In this document: positions 17,768-25,773 of the stretch, piece by piece
Layout: the number at the start of each line of letters is the position of its first letter
Numbering within the stretch: the stretch's first letter is position 1
Assembly: GCF_013912005.1 (NCBI RefSeq)
Contig: NZ_JACESB010000002.1
Span: 1-64,000, forward strand
DNA: 64,000 bases
Source: Brevundimonas sp.
Lineage (GTDB): Bacteria; Pseudomonadota; Alphaproteobacteria; Caulobacterales; Caulobacteraceae
Direction: 5' to 3'
Made by a program: the position numbers and the translations under genes
The notes under the pieces: generated by a model
Databases searched by the model: none
Told to the model about the DNA's origin: nothing
What the model saw: only the letters and a program-made list of their open reading frames with translations

Positions 17768-18400
17768 TCAGTCGGCGTCGGGCTGACGGTCGGGGTGGGC
17801 GGCGAGGAAGGCGGGGTGCGCCGCGGCCGCGGCCTCGATGGCGAGCAGGCGGGGGAAGGCGTCGAGCGGGACGTGGAAGCGCCGGGCCGAATAGATCTGC
17901 GGGACCAGGTAGCAGTCGGCCAGTCCCGGGGTCGATCCGAAGCACCAGCCGGCGCCGTGGCGCTCCACCTGCGCCTCCAGGGCGGTGAAGCCGGCGACGA
18001 TCCAGCGGGCGGCCCAGGCGTCGACGGCGGCCTGGTCGGCGCCGAAGCTCTCGCGCAGGGCCTTTCCGACCCGCAGGTTGTTGAGCGGGTGGATATCGCA
18101 GGCGATCAGGGCGGCCATGGCCCGGACCACGGCGCGGTCGGCCGGAGTCGCCGGCAGCAGCGGCGGCTCGGGGTGGCGTTCCTCGAGCCATTCGAGGATC
18201 GCCGGGCTCTGGGTCAGGACCATCCCGTCGGCCTCGAGGGCGGGCACCATGCCCTGCGGGTTGAGGGCGAGGAAGGCGTCGGAGCGCTGGGCCCCGGTGC
18301 GCAGGTCGACGCCCCGCGCCTCCCAGGCCAGCCCCTTGAGCGCGAGGCCGATGCGGGTGCGGTAGGCGGCGCCGGAGCGCCAGTAGCCGTGCAGGATCAT
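17768..18400 (-). CDS. maiA: Maleylacetoacetate (or maleylpyruvate) isomerase, zeta-class GST
   Basis: 210-aa glutathione S-transferase of the zeta class, which isomerises maleylacetoacetate to fumarylacetoacetate in tyrosine breakdown, or maleylpyruvate in the gentisate route. Seen: ILHGYWRSGAAYRTRIGLALKGL (usual active-site motif SSxSxRVR, here diverged), NPQGMVPALE, the GSH-contact LTQSPAILEWLEE, CDIHPLNNLRV and ADCYLVPQIYSARRF. It overlaps the upstream FAH-family gene by four bases (ATGA), so the two act in one pathway. Confidence 0.88.
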   Translation of the reverse strand: MILHGYWRSGAAYRTRIGLALKGLAWEARGVDLRTGAQRSDAFLALNPQGMVPALEADGMVLTQSPAILEWLEERHPEPPLLPATPADRAVVRAMAALIACDIHPLNNLRVGKALRESFGADQAAVDAWAARWIVAGFTALEAQVERHGAGWCFGSTPGLADCYLVPQIYSARRFHVPLDAFPRLLAIEAAAAAHPAFLAAHPDRQPDAD

Positions 18401-19050
18401 CGGGGCCTCAGGGTGAAGGTCAGGGGCGGCAGGCCGCCGATGGCCGCCTCCACCCGCTGGCCGGGCCGGAGCGGGCCGACGCCCTCGGGCGTGCCGGTGA
18501 AGATCAGGTCGCCGGGGCGCACCTCCCACAGCTCGCGGGCCTTGGCCAGGATCTCCTGCGGCGACCAGACCATGTCGCCGAGGCGGCCGGCCTGGCGGCG
18601 CTCGCCGTCGACCGAGAGGGTGATCGGCGCATCCGGGTCCGGCAGGGCGCCGAGCTGCAGGGCGGCGCAGGGGGCCGACTGGTCGAAGCCCTTGGCGGCG
18701 TCCCACGGCCGGCCCTTCGCCTTGGCCGCCGCCTGCAGGTCGCGGCGGGTGAGGTCGCAGCCGACCGCCCAGCCGCAGAACTGGCCGTCGGCCCCGACGG
18801 CGCCGACCAGCTCCACCTCGTGATGGAGGTCGTCGGTGGCCGGCGGGTAGAGGGGGTCGGCGCCGTCCGTCGCCACGGCGTCGGCGGGCTTGGAGAAGAA
18901 GAAGGGCTCGGCGCGGGCCTGCCCCATCTCGCGGGCGTGGGCGGCGTAGTTCTGGCCGACGCAGAGGATGCGGCGGACCGGAAAGCGAAGCCCGGAGCCG
19001 GAGACCGGCAGGGACGGCGTCGGCGCGGGCGGGAACAACCACTGGCTCAT
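18397..19050 (-). CDS. Fumarylacetoacetate hydrolase family protein
   Basis: 217-aa FAH-fold hydrolase. Landmarks are ILCVGQNYAAHAREMG, PFFFSKPADAV, the metal-binding acidic pair LHHEVELVGAVG, AVGCDLTRRDLQ, KGFDQSAP and GDLIFTGTPEGVGPL. The short form is typical of fumarylpyruvate or acylpyruvate hydrolases rather than the about 420-aa FahA. With maiA next to it, a role in tyrosine or gentisate ring-cleavage products is likely. Which of the two cannot be decided here. Confidence 0.88.
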   Translation of the reverse strand: MSQWLFPPAPTPSLPVSGSGLRFPVRRILCVGQNYAAHAREMGQARAEPFFFSKPADAVATDGADPLYPPATDDLHHEVELVGAVGADGQFCGWAVGCDLTRRDLQAAAKAKGRPWDAAKGFDQSAPCAALQLGALPDPDAPITLSVDGERRQAGRLGDMVWSPQEILAKARELWEVRPGDLIFTGTPEGVGPLRPGQRVEAAIGGLPPLTFTLRPR

Positions 19051-19109
19051 GGGGCTTGTCTAGGCCGGAGCGCCGCGCTCCGCCAGCGGGCCCGCCATGC
19101 TGCAGCGCG

Positions 19110-19135
19110 GGAACCCGGAACGTCGCAGTGGCGTT
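19110..19135 (+). promoter_or_regulatory. EcfG-type general stress promoter
   Basis: GGAAC-N17-CGTT, a perfect match to the alphaproteobacterial EcfG/SigT consensus, 54 bases before the DUF883 gene start. Confidence 0.82.
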
Positions 19136-19160
19136 CCGGCCAAGGGTTCTTTATCTAACC

Positions 19161-19172
19161 GTCAAGCTTGAC
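19161..19172. promoter_or_regulatory. Perfect palindrome in the DUF883 leader
   Basis: GTCAAGCTTGAC is a 12-base perfect palindrome between the EcfG-type promoter and the start codon, placed where a repressor or an RNA hairpin could act. No regulator is known to me for it. Confidence 0.35.
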
Positions 19173-19188
19173 GATCGGAGCGCGCACA

Positions 19189-19569
19189 ATGGCGACCACC
19201 AAGGCGGCACGGGCGGCCGTGAAAAACGACCTGAACACGCTCAAGGACGACCTGAAGACCCTCGGAGCCGAGGAGAAGGCGAACCTGCGCGAGAAGGCCG
19301 GCGAGACCGAGGCGCGGCTGCGCGCCCGGGCGGCCGAGGCCGAGGCCCGGCTGCGCGAGCAGGGCGAGGTTCTGCGCGAACGCGCCCGCGGCTACTACGA
19401 CACCGCCCGGGTTCGCGGCCGCGAATACTACGACGACGCCCAGGAGCGTCTGGACGAGGCCCAGCGCTACCTGACCGAGCGGGTGCAGGAGCGGCCGATC
19501 CAGTCGACCGCGATCGCGCTCGGCGTCGGGGTCGTGCTGGGGATGCTGCTGGCCGGTCGTCGTCGCTGA
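19189..19569 (+). CDS. DUF883 (ElaB/YqjD-like) membrane-anchored protein
   Basis: 126 aa. A long charged helix with coiled-coil character (residues about 10-95, rich in EARLRARAAEAEARLRE-type repeats) is followed by a C-terminal membrane segment (TAIALGVGVVLGMLLAGRRR). This is the ElaB/YqjD layout; E. coli members bind ribosomes at the membrane in stationary phase. An upstream TTG at 19168 is possible, but the ATG has the better spacing. It is coupled to the next gene by TGATG and preceded by an EcfG-type promoter. Confidence 0.85.
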   Translation: MATTKAARAAVKNDLNTLKDDLKTLGAEEKANLREKAGETEARLRARAAEAEARLREQGEVLRERARGYYDTARVRGREYYDDAQERLDEAQRYLTERVQERPIQSTAIALGVGVVLGMLLAGRRR

Positions 19570-19976
19570 TGATCGGCGGCGGACTCGCACGCAGCCTCGT
19601 GAAGAAGGCGGTGGCCGCAGCGGTCGCCGCCGGGGCCGCCCTCGTGGCCGTGGTCGCCTTCGGCGCGACGGTGTTCTACGCCCTGTGCCTGGTGGTGCCG
19701 CCGCTGGCCGCGGCGGCGATCACCTTCCTGCTGTTCGCGCTCGCGGCCGTGGTGGTGGCGACGGTCTTCCTGCGCCGCGATGCGGCCGAGGCGGAGGAGG
19801 CGGAGGACGAGCCGGTCGGCATCGGCCAGCGCGCCTTCATGCTGTTCCGCGAGCGGCCGATCCTCGGCACGGTGGCCGCCCTGGCCGGCGGCTGGATCTT
19901 CCTGCGCAACCCCGCGCTCGCCAGCCTGGTCGCTGCGGCCTTTACCGAGAAAACGCACAGTCGTCGCCGGCGCTGA
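19569..19976 (+). CDS. Small membrane protein coupled to the DUF883 gene
   Basis: 135 aa with membrane segments at about residues 12-38 and 42-67, and a weaker C-terminal one (TVAALAGGWIFLRN). Between them is an acidic stretch (AAEAEEAEDEPVG). It resembles the holin-like/DUF1469 envelope proteins found next to DUF883 genes, but the match is not secure. The start codon overlaps the preceding stop (TGATG), so it belongs to the same stress-induced unit. Confidence 0.75.
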   Translation: MIGGGLARSLVKKAVAAAVAAGAALVAVVAFGATVFYALCLVVPPLAAAAITFLLFALAAVVVATVFLRRDAAEAEEAEDEPVGIGQRAFMLFRERPILGTVAALAGGWIFLRNPALASLVAAAFTEKTHSRRRR

Positions 19977-19978
19977 CC

Positions 19979-20003
19979 GGAACGGCACGGCTTCCGGAAC
20001 GTT
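19979..20003 (+). promoter_or_regulatory. EcfG-type general stress promoter
   Basis: GGAAC-N16-CGTT, a perfect consensus, located 67 bases before the DUF1328 gene start and just after the preceding stop codon. Confidence 0.82.
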
Positions 20004-20069
20004 GATCAGGCAGGCGCGGTGCAGTTCTACCGCTCCTGAACTGCAACAACCGCTCCGGGAGAGTCGCCT

Positions 20070-20234
20070 ATGCTTCGTTGGGCCCTGATCTTTCTGGTGC
20101 TTGCTCTTGTCGCCGGCGCCCTGGGCGCGGGAGGCGTGGCGGGCCTGTCGATGAACATCGCCTATGTGCTGTTCGTCATCTTCCTGATCCTGCTGGTCGT
20201 TCACTTCGTCACCGGACGAGGGCGAAAGATCTGA
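20070..20234 (+). CDS. DUF1328-family small membrane protein
   Basis: 54 aa: MLRWALIFLVLALVAGALG, then a GGVAGLSMNIAYVLF turn and a second hydrophobic helix ending VVHFVTGRGRKI. This is the complete YtjA/DUF1328 pattern of two short membrane helices. The function is unknown; members are often stress-induced. It has its own EcfG-type promoter and a strong terminator. Confidence 0.88.
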   Translation: MLRWALIFLVLALVAGALGAGGVAGLSMNIAYVLFVIFLILLVVHFVTGRGRKI

Positions 20235-20253
20235 CGCAGAGACAGAACCGGAA

Positions 20254-20283
20254 AAGGCCGCGATCCCCGATCGCGGCCTTTTT
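20254..20283 (+). terminator. Terminator after the DUF1328 gene
   Basis: A perfect 12-bp stem AAGGCCGCGATC / GATCGCGGCCTT with a CCC loop is followed by TTT. The last base is shared with the stop codon of the convergent metallophosphoesterase gene. Confidence 0.92.
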
Positions 20284-21140
20284 CAATCGGGGCGGACGGT
20301 CTGTTCGAGGGCGCCCGGCGCGGCCGGATCGGGAGCGGTGGCCCGCCTGCGCGTGTCCTGGCGGCGCGGCAGGCGCCAGGTCTGGGCCGGCTGGAACCCC
20401 GCGCCGTCCCAGGCGACCGAGGTGACGACGATCTCGTGCGCGTCCCATTCGATGCGGTTGAAGCTGGGGGGCGCGCCGCGCTCGCGGTGCGACAGGGTCC
20501 CGCAGCCGACGGCGTAGGAGCAGTGGTCGCCCATCCGGATCGGCAGGGCGAAGGGCACGTGCACATGGCCGGTCGCGATCAGGTCGACCCCGGCCTCGGC
20601 GAAGATCAGGGCGGCGGCGTCGCCGCGCTTGACCTCGCCGGTCATGGGCGTGCCGATCATCTCGACCAGCGGATGGTGGCAGGCGAGCACGCGCAGGGCG
20701 CCGGCGGGCGCCTGCCGCAGGGCGGCGGCGGCCTTGCGGGTCTGGTCGAGGTCGATGACGCCCTTCGACCAGTTTGGCCGCGCCTGCCAGCCGCGGGCCG
20801 TGACCACCCCCCGCACCATGACCCTGTCGCTGAGAAACTGGTGGTCGTGGGCGGGGTGGCCGATCGCCTGCTCAAAGGCCTTCCACGGGTGGAACAGGCG
20901 GGCGGTCAGGCTCCAGTAGGGCACGTCGTGATTGCCGACGATGACGAAGGTCGGCTCCGGCATGCGCCGGATCCACTCGCCCGCGGCGGCGAACTCGTCG
21001 GGGAAGCCGCGCTGGGTGACGTCGCCGGTGATCAGGATCAGGTCGGCGGGGTTGGCGTGGGCGTAGTCGAGCGCGGCCGCGCAGGCGTCGCCGTGCTCAC
21101 ATCCGAAATGCACGTCCGAGAACTGGAGAATCCGCCCCAC
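20283..21140 (-). CDS. Metallophosphoesterase
   Basis: 285-aa calcineurin-like phosphoesterase with all five metal-binding blocks: FSDVHFG, ILITGDVTQRG, VIVGNHDVP, ACHHPLVE and ATGHVHVP. The YfcE/CpdA-like layout suggests a phosphodiesterase or a lipid or nucleotide phosphatase; the substrate is unknown. The start is GTG, overlapping the stop of the upstream lipid-kinase gene by one base. Coupling to a DAG-kinase-type gene hints at lipid phosphate metabolism, as inference. Confidence 0.87.
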   Translation of the reverse strand: MGRILQFSDVHFGCEHGDACAAALDYAHANPADLILITGDVTQRGFPDEFAAAGEWIRRMPEPTFVIVGNHDVPYWSLTARLFHPWKAFEQAIGHPAHDHQFLSDRVMVRGVVTARGWQARPNWSKGVIDLDQTRKAAAALRQAPAGALRVLACHHPLVEMIGTPMTGEVKRGDAAALIFAEAGVDLIATGHVHVPFALPIRMGDHCSYAVGCGTLSHRERGAPPSFNRIEWDAHEIVVTSVAWDGAGFQPAQTWRLPRRQDTRRRATAPDPAAPGALEQTVRPD

Positions 21141-22102
21141 TAGACGCTGTCCTCCGCCGCGGCGGGGATCGGCGCGAGCGCGCGGAAGGCGTGCGGCAGG
21201 AAGCGGATCGACGCCTCGTGGTGCAGCAGCAGGGGCTCGCCGTCGATCACCGCCGGAATGCGCGAGCGGGCGCGCAGCCGCACCTGCCGGGTCGCGCGGG
21301 TGGTGACCGCCGGGTCGAGCCGCCAGTCGTCGAACACCGCATGCGCCGCCAGCCGGAAGGCTTCGCCCGCGTCGCCGGGGTTCATCGCGGCGGCTTCGAG
21401 CCCGATGTCCTCGTCCATGGCGCGCGAGATCATCGGGCTGATCAGGACCAGGGCCTCGGTGCGGCGGTCGGGCTGGTCGTCGAGCGTGTAGCGCAGCCGG
21501 CCGGTGAAGGCGCGCTTCAGCGCCCGCCGCGCATACAGCCAGGCGAGGCGGAGACGGCGCAGGCGGATCGCCTCGCGTGCCGGCGCCCAGAGGGCGGGCG
21601 CGCCGAAGACCGCGGCGCAGAAGAAGGCGCGCCGGACGTCGCCGTCGATCACCTCGCCGCCCGACACCACGTGCGGGGCGCCTTCCTCGAGCGAGACCTT
21701 CAGCGCCGTCTTCCAGTCGCTGGAGCCATAGAGGGCGCGCGGCAGCATGTTCATGGTGCCCCCGGGCAGGGGCGCGATCAGCGGGCCGTCGGCGCCCGCG
21801 CGGGAGGCGACCGTGCCGGCGGTGCCGTCGCCGGCGAGAACGAACAGGGCGTCCGGCTTGTCGTTAATGGCCGCCTCGATCTGGGCGTCGAAGGCGCCGG
21901 GCTCGAGCGAGACCACGGTGGTCTCGCAGGCGTAGCGGGAGAGGATCTCCAGCGCCTCCTCGGCGGCGCGGGGGCCGACGCTGCCGGAGAGGGGATTGAC
22001 CAGCATGATCACGCGGGCGAGGCGCACGTGGGACGTCAGCTCGCACGCGCCCCCGTCGCCCGGAACCGCGGCCTCTTCAACCGTCGCCGTTGTGTCGCTC
22101 AT
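21140..22102 (-). CDS. Diacylglycerol/sphingosine kinase-like lipid kinase
   Basis: 320-aa DAGK-catalytic family protein. Seen: MLVNPLSGSVG (nucleotide-binding start), VLAGDGTAGTVASR (GGDGT-type motif with Ala for the first Gly), LPGGTMNMLPRALYG (LPxGTxNxxAR) and FFCAAVFGAP. This supports ATP-dependent phosphorylation of a lipid such as diacylglycerol. Caulobacterales make glycosyl-diacylglycerols and sphingolipids, either of which could be the substrate. It forms one unit with the phosphoesterase that follows. Confidence 0.88.
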   Translation of the reverse strand: MSDTTATVEEAAVPGDGGACELTSHVRLARVIMLVNPLSGSVGPRAAEEALEILSRYACETTVVSLEPGAFDAQIEAAINDKPDALFVLAGDGTAGTVASRAGADGPLIAPLPGGTMNMLPRALYGSSDWKTALKVSLEEGAPHVVSGGEVIDGDVRRAFFCAAVFGAPALWAPAREAIRLRRLRLAWLYARRALKRAFTGRLRYTLDDQPDRRTEALVLISPMISRAMDEDIGLEAAAMNPGDAGEAFRLAAHAVFDDWRLDPAVTTRATRQVRLRARSRIPAVIDGEPLLLHHEASIRFLPHAFRALAPIPAAAEDSV

Positions 22103-22154
22103 CCCGCCCGAACGCCCCGGGTCGAGGCGATGTTCCGGCGGCAGGGCCGCCGGC

Positions 22155-22472
22155 CTACTTCTTCAGTTCCTCGGAAGCGGCGGCGGCTCCGGCCTGGGCG
22201 GCGTCGCCGGCCTTTTCCGCGGCGGAGCCGGCCGCGTCGGCGGCCCGTCCGGCGACCTCCGGGGCCTCGCCGCGGACGGCCTCGACGCCGGCCGCGATCC
22301 AGCGGTCCATCATGGCCCCGCCTTCCGCCAGCGACTTCTCCTTGATTCCGAGCGCCGCCGTCAGCACGCCGAAGAGGGCCAGCAGCGTCACCACGACGCC
22401 GACCAGCGGATTGCCGCCGCGGCGGCGCTTCGGCCGCGCCCAGATCGGCCCGTGATCACCGTCGTCCGCCAT
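22155..22472 (-). CDS. Hypothetical single-pass membrane protein with Ala-rich tail
   Basis: 105 aa. A basic N-terminal stretch (ARPKRRRGGN) precedes one membrane segment (LVGVVVTLLALFGVLTAALG). A periplasmic Ala/Glu-rich helix follows (APEVAGRAADAAGSAAEKAGDAAQAG) that could form a coiled coil. No family recognised. The ATG at 22472 is chosen because the upstream extension is arginine-rich, unlikely sequence. Confidence 0.6.
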   Translation of the reverse strand: MADDGDHGPIWARPKRRRGGNPLVGVVVTLLALFGVLTAALGIKEKSLAEGGAMMDRWIAAGVEAVRGEAPEVAGRAADAAGSAAEKAGDAAQAGAAAASEELKK

Positions 22473-22592
22473 GCGGACGGGTCCAGGAACGCGCATCGAT
22501 AAAGCCCCCATAGCCAGAACAAGATCGGCGACCGGCGCCGCCCGGCCGCCATCAGCAGCCCGCGAAAGGGCCCTGGTCCAGGTCTTTGCCCC

Positions 22593-22617
22593 GGAACCGC
22601 CACGCTTATCCAGCGTT
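22593..22617 (+). promoter_or_regulatory. EcfG-type general stress promoter
   Basis: GGAAC-N16-CGTT, a perfect consensus, 39 bases before the glycine-zipper lipoprotein start. Confidence 0.82.
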
Positions 22618-22655
22618 CTCACCCACGGGGCGAAACCCGGACAAAGGATTACACC

Positions 22656-23003
22656 ATGAAAAAGGCGATCATCGCGATTGCGGGCGCGGGTCTCATGGCC
22701 ACGGCGTGCGCCAGCGACCCGTACTACGGCGGCGGAACCAATGAGACCGTTCGTCAGGGCGCCATCGGGGCCGGCATCGGCGCCGTCGCCGGCGCCATCA
22801 TCGGCAACAACACGGGCGGCGGCAACGCCGCGACCGGCGCCGCGATCGGCGCGGCGGTCGGCGGCGCGGCCGGCGCCATCCGCGGCTCGCAGCAGGACCG
22901 CAACAACCAGCAGCGCTACCGCGACAGCCAGGGCCGGTACTACTATTGCTACGATAACCGCCAGGACGAGTGCTACTGGGAGAACGGGCAGCGCCGCTAC
23001 TAG
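22656..23003 (+). CDS. Glycine-zipper lipoprotein (17 kDa surface antigen-like)
   Basis: 115 aa. Lipoprotein signal with lipobox ATAC, then a glycine-zipper region (AIGAGIGAVAGAIIGNN and GAAIGAAVGGAAGAIRG, about residues 38-76) that can insert in membranes. A polar Tyr/Arg/Gln tail has two cysteines (YYYCYDNRQDECYWENG). This is the SlyB/17 kDa antigen type of outer-membrane lipoprotein. It sits behind a perfect EcfG-type promoter and before a strong terminator, so it is a monocistronic stress gene. A similar protein is encoded at 28564-28986. Confidence 0.88.
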   Translation: MKKAIIAIAGAGLMATACASDPYYGGGTNETVRQGAIGAGIGAVAGAIIGNNTGGGNAATGAAIGAAVGGAAGAIRGSQQDRNNQQRYRDSQGRYYYCYDNRQDECYWENGQRRY

Positions 23004-23024
23004 GCGCGGGCCTGAGGGAATGCA

Positions 23025-23056
23025 GGGCGGTTCGCCGATCGGCGGACCGCCCTTTT
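23025..23056 (+). terminator. Terminator after the glycine-zipper lipoprotein gene
   Basis: An outer stem GGGCGGT/ACCGCCC encloses the self-complementary CGCCGATCGGCG, followed by TTTT. Confidence 0.88.
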
Positions 23057-23072
23057 CGTGAGGAGGGACGGG

Positions 23073-23516
23073 ATGCGCGGACTGGCGATGGCGGCCCTGG
23101 CGGCCCTGGCGACGACGGGGTGCGGGCTGACCCGCGGCATCGAGCGCGACGCGCTGGTTGCGGAGACCTCCCCCTGCGCGCCGCAGCGGTTCGAGGTCTA
23201 TTTCGCCGAGGGCGAGGCGCGGCTGACCAACCCCGCCCTGCAGGCGCTGGGCCTGACCGCCACCCGGCTGCAGGGGTGCGCGATCCGGCGGGTGCAGGTG
23301 CTCGGCCTCGCCGACCCCAGCGGCGCCCCCGAGGCCAATCTCGACCTGTCGGAGCGGCGCGCCGTCGCCGTGCGCGAGGCGCTGACCGCCGCCGGCTGGC
23401 CGGCGCCGGCGTTCGAACTGGGGGCGGGCGGGGAGTCCGGCGCGCTCGCGGCCAGCGGCGCGGTCCAGCCGATGCGCCGGCGCACCGAGGTGCTGGTCGA
23501 CGCCGCGCCCCTGTGA
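23073..23516 (+). CDS. OmpA-like domain lipoprotein
   Basis: 147 aa. Lipobox TTGC after a short signal, then an OmpA/MotB-like peptidoglycan-binding domain: FEVYFAEGEARLTNPALQAL, VQVLGLADPSG, NLDLSERRAVAVREALTAAGW and MRRRTEVLV. The usual D and R peptidoglycan contacts are partly kept (LADPSG for xGHTDxxG is diverged). It is likely an outer-membrane lipoprotein tethered to the wall. The start was chosen for the AGGAGGG Shine-Dalgarno. Confidence 0.8.
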   Translation: MRGLAMAALAALATTGCGLTRGIERDALVAETSPCAPQRFEVYFAEGEARLTNPALQALGLTATRLQGCAIRRVQVLGLADPSGAPEANLDLSERRAVAVREALTAAGWPAPAFELGAGGESGALAASGAVQPMRRRTEVLVDAAPL

Positions 23517-23595
23517 GGCGACGCGCCGCTGATCGCGGCAGGTGACGCAGGCGGGGGCCGGCGGCTAAGGTCCGCCCGCCTGTCCGGGAGCTGCC

Positions 23596-25773
23596 GTGCG
23601 TCCGCTGATCCGTCTCCTTTGCCTGCTGGTCGCGCTCGGCGCGCCCCTCGCCGCCGCGGCCCAAACCTCGGGCGGCGTGCAACGCACCGAGCGCATCGCG
23701 GCCGAGCTGGTCCCGATGAGCCGCTGGGCCGCGCCCGGGTCGACGGCGGTGGTGGCGGTGCGCCAGGACATCGCTCCCGGCTGGCACACCTACTGGCGCA
23801 ATCCCGGCGACTCCGGCGGGGCGACCGCCTTGGACTGGACCCTTCCGCCGGGCGTCGTCGCCGGGGACATCGTCTGGCCGCTGCCGGAGCGCCAGCGGCT
23901 GCAGCAGCTGGCCAACTACGGCTATTCGGGCGAGGTCTACCTGCCGGTCCCGATCCGGATTCCCGCCACGGCGCGGCCGGGCGCGACCCTGCCGCTCCGC
24001 GTCGAGGCGCTGTTCTTCGTGTGCAGCGACGAGATGTGCGTGCCGGAGACGCTGACCCTCGGCCTCGACCTGCCGGTGCGCGAAGGGGCGGCGCCGCCCG
24101 ACCCGGCGCACGGGGCCGCGATCCGCCGCACCCTGGCGGCGGCGCCGGCCCCGGCGGGAATCGAGGCGCGGGTCCGGCTGGAGAACGGGGTGCTCACTCT
24201 CAGCGCCGCCGGCGGGCCGCTGGCGGGCCGCGACCCGGGGACGGCCTACTTCTTCCCGTTCGAGGGCGGCGCCATCGACCACGCCGCGCCGCAGACGGGG
24301 GCCTGGGGCCCGCGCGGCCTGACCCTGGCGCTGCAGGCGGGGGCGAAGACCCGATCCGGGCTCGTCGGACCGGTCGAAGGGGTTCTGGCGACCTCGCTGG
24401 GGGCGTTCGAGATCCGCGCCGAGCCCGGCCCCGACCTCGCCGGCGTGCGCGGCTCCGGCGAACTGGCGGCGGCGCCGGAGGGAACGGCGCCCGGCCCGCG
24501 GCGGGAGGGCGGCGGCGGCTTCCTGCAGGCGGCGCTGTTCGCCTTCCTCGGGGGGCTGATCCTCAACCTGATGCCGTGCGTGTTTCCGATCCTGGCGATG
24601 AAGGCGGCGGCCCTGGGGGCCGCGGCCCACGACCCGGCGCGGGCGCGCCGTGACGGCCTCGCCTTCCTCGCCGGGGTGCTGGTCACCTTCCTCGGCCTCG
24701 CGGGCGTGCTGCTGGCGCTGCGGGCCGGGGGCGAGGCGATCGGCTGGGGATTCCAGCTGCAGTCCCCCGCGGTGATCGCCGGGCTGTCGCTGCTGATGCT
24801 GGCGGTGGCGATGAACCTGTCCGGAGTGTTCCACATGGGCGCGGGGCTGCAGGCGGCGGGCGCCGGGCCGCTGGCGCGCCTGCCCGGCGCGGCCGGGGCC
24901 TTCTTCACCGGCCTGCTGGCGGTGGTGGTGGCGGCGCCCTGCACAGCGCCTTTCATGGCCTTCGCCCTCGGGGCGGCGCTGCTGATGCCGTGGCCGATGG
25001 CGCTGGCCGTGTTCCTGATGCTGGGGCTGGGGCTGGGGCTGCCCTATGTGCTCGTCAGCCTGACGCCGCGGCTGCTGGCGCGCCTGCCGCGGCCGGGGCC
25101 GTGGATGGAGCGGCTGAAGGCGCTGCTGGCCTTCCCGATGTACGGGACGGCGGCCTGGCTGGTCTGGGTCTTCGCGCGGCAGGCGGGGGGCGACGCGCTG
25201 GGCCTGCTGCTGCTGGCGGCGGTGCTGGCGGCCTTCGGACTGTGGCTGGCGGGGGTCAACCAGGCGGCGCGGGCCGCCGGCGGGCAGGCCGTGATCAGCG
25301 CCGTCGCCGCGGCGCTGGCATTGGTCTCGGCCATCGCCCTCGCCGGCGTCGCGGCGGGCGGGGCGGCGGAGACGCCGGCCCGGGGCGAGCCGGACGCGGC
25401 TTTGCCGTCGCAACCCTGGTCCGGGGAGGCGGTGCAGGCGGCGCGGACGGCGGGGCGGCCGGTGCTGGTCAACTTCACCGCCGACTGGTGCGTCACCTGC
25501 AAGATCAACGAGCGGACGGCGCTGGAGTCGCCGGCGGTGCGGCGGGCGCTGGAGGCGGCCGACGCCGTCTATCTGGTCGGCGACTGGACCCGGCGGGACG
25601 ACGCCATCACCGCGGAGCTGATGCGGCACGGCCGGTCCGGCGTGCCGCTGTACCTGGTGTATGCGCCGGGGACAGCGGAGCCGCGCATCCTCCCGCAGCT
25701 GCTCACCGAAGGGCTGGTGGTCGACGCGGTCGGGGCGGCCGCGGTCAGACCTCCGGCTGCGGCGGGGCGGTGA
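23596..25773 (+). CDS. DsbD/ScsB-family protein-disulfide reductase
   Basis: 725 aa. The signal peptide is followed by a periplasmic domain (residues about 25-300) with the redox pair in FVCSDEMCVPE. The central membrane domain has NLMPCVFPILAMKA and APCTAPFMAFALGAA, carrying the two conserved membrane cysteines. The C-terminal thioredoxin domain has FTADWCVTCKINE. Electrons pass from cytoplasmic thioredoxin through the membrane to periplasmic partners; the long N-terminal domain is the ScsB type. The start is GTG. The 3' end overlaps the convergent gene at 25745 by 29 bases. Confidence 0.92.
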   Translation: MRPLIRLLCLLVALGAPLAAAAQTSGGVQRTERIAAELVPMSRWAAPGSTAVVAVRQDIAPGWHTYWRNPGDSGGATALDWTLPPGVVAGDIVWPLPERQRLQQLANYGYSGEVYLPVPIRIPATARPGATLPLRVEALFFVCSDEMCVPETLTLGLDLPVREGAAPPDPAHGAAIRRTLAAAPAPAGIEARVRLENGVLTLSAAGGPLAGRDPGTAYFFPFEGGAIDHAAPQTGAWGPRGLTLALQAGAKTRSGLVGPVEGVLATSLGAFEIRAEPGPDLAGVRGSGELAAAPEGTAPGPRREGGGGFLQAALFAFLGGLILNLMPCVFPILAMKAAALGAAAHDPARARRDGLAFLAGVLVTFLGLAGVLLALRAGGEAIGWGFQLQSPAVIAGLSLLMLAVAMNLSGVFHMGAGLQAAGAGPLARLPGAAGAFFTGLLAVVVAAPCTAPFMAFALGAALLMPWPMALAVFLMLGLGLGLPYVLVSLTPRLLARLPRPGPWMERLKALLAFPMYGTAAWLVWVFARQAGGDALGLLLLAAVLAAFGLWLAGVNQAARAAGGQAVISAVAAALALVSAIALAGVAAGGAAETPARGEPDAALPSQPWSGEAVQAARTAGRPVLVNFTADWCVTCKINERTALESPAVRRALEAADAVYLVGDWTRRDDAITAELMRHGRSGVPLYLVYAPGTAEPRILPQLLTEGLVVDAVGAAAVRPPAAAGR

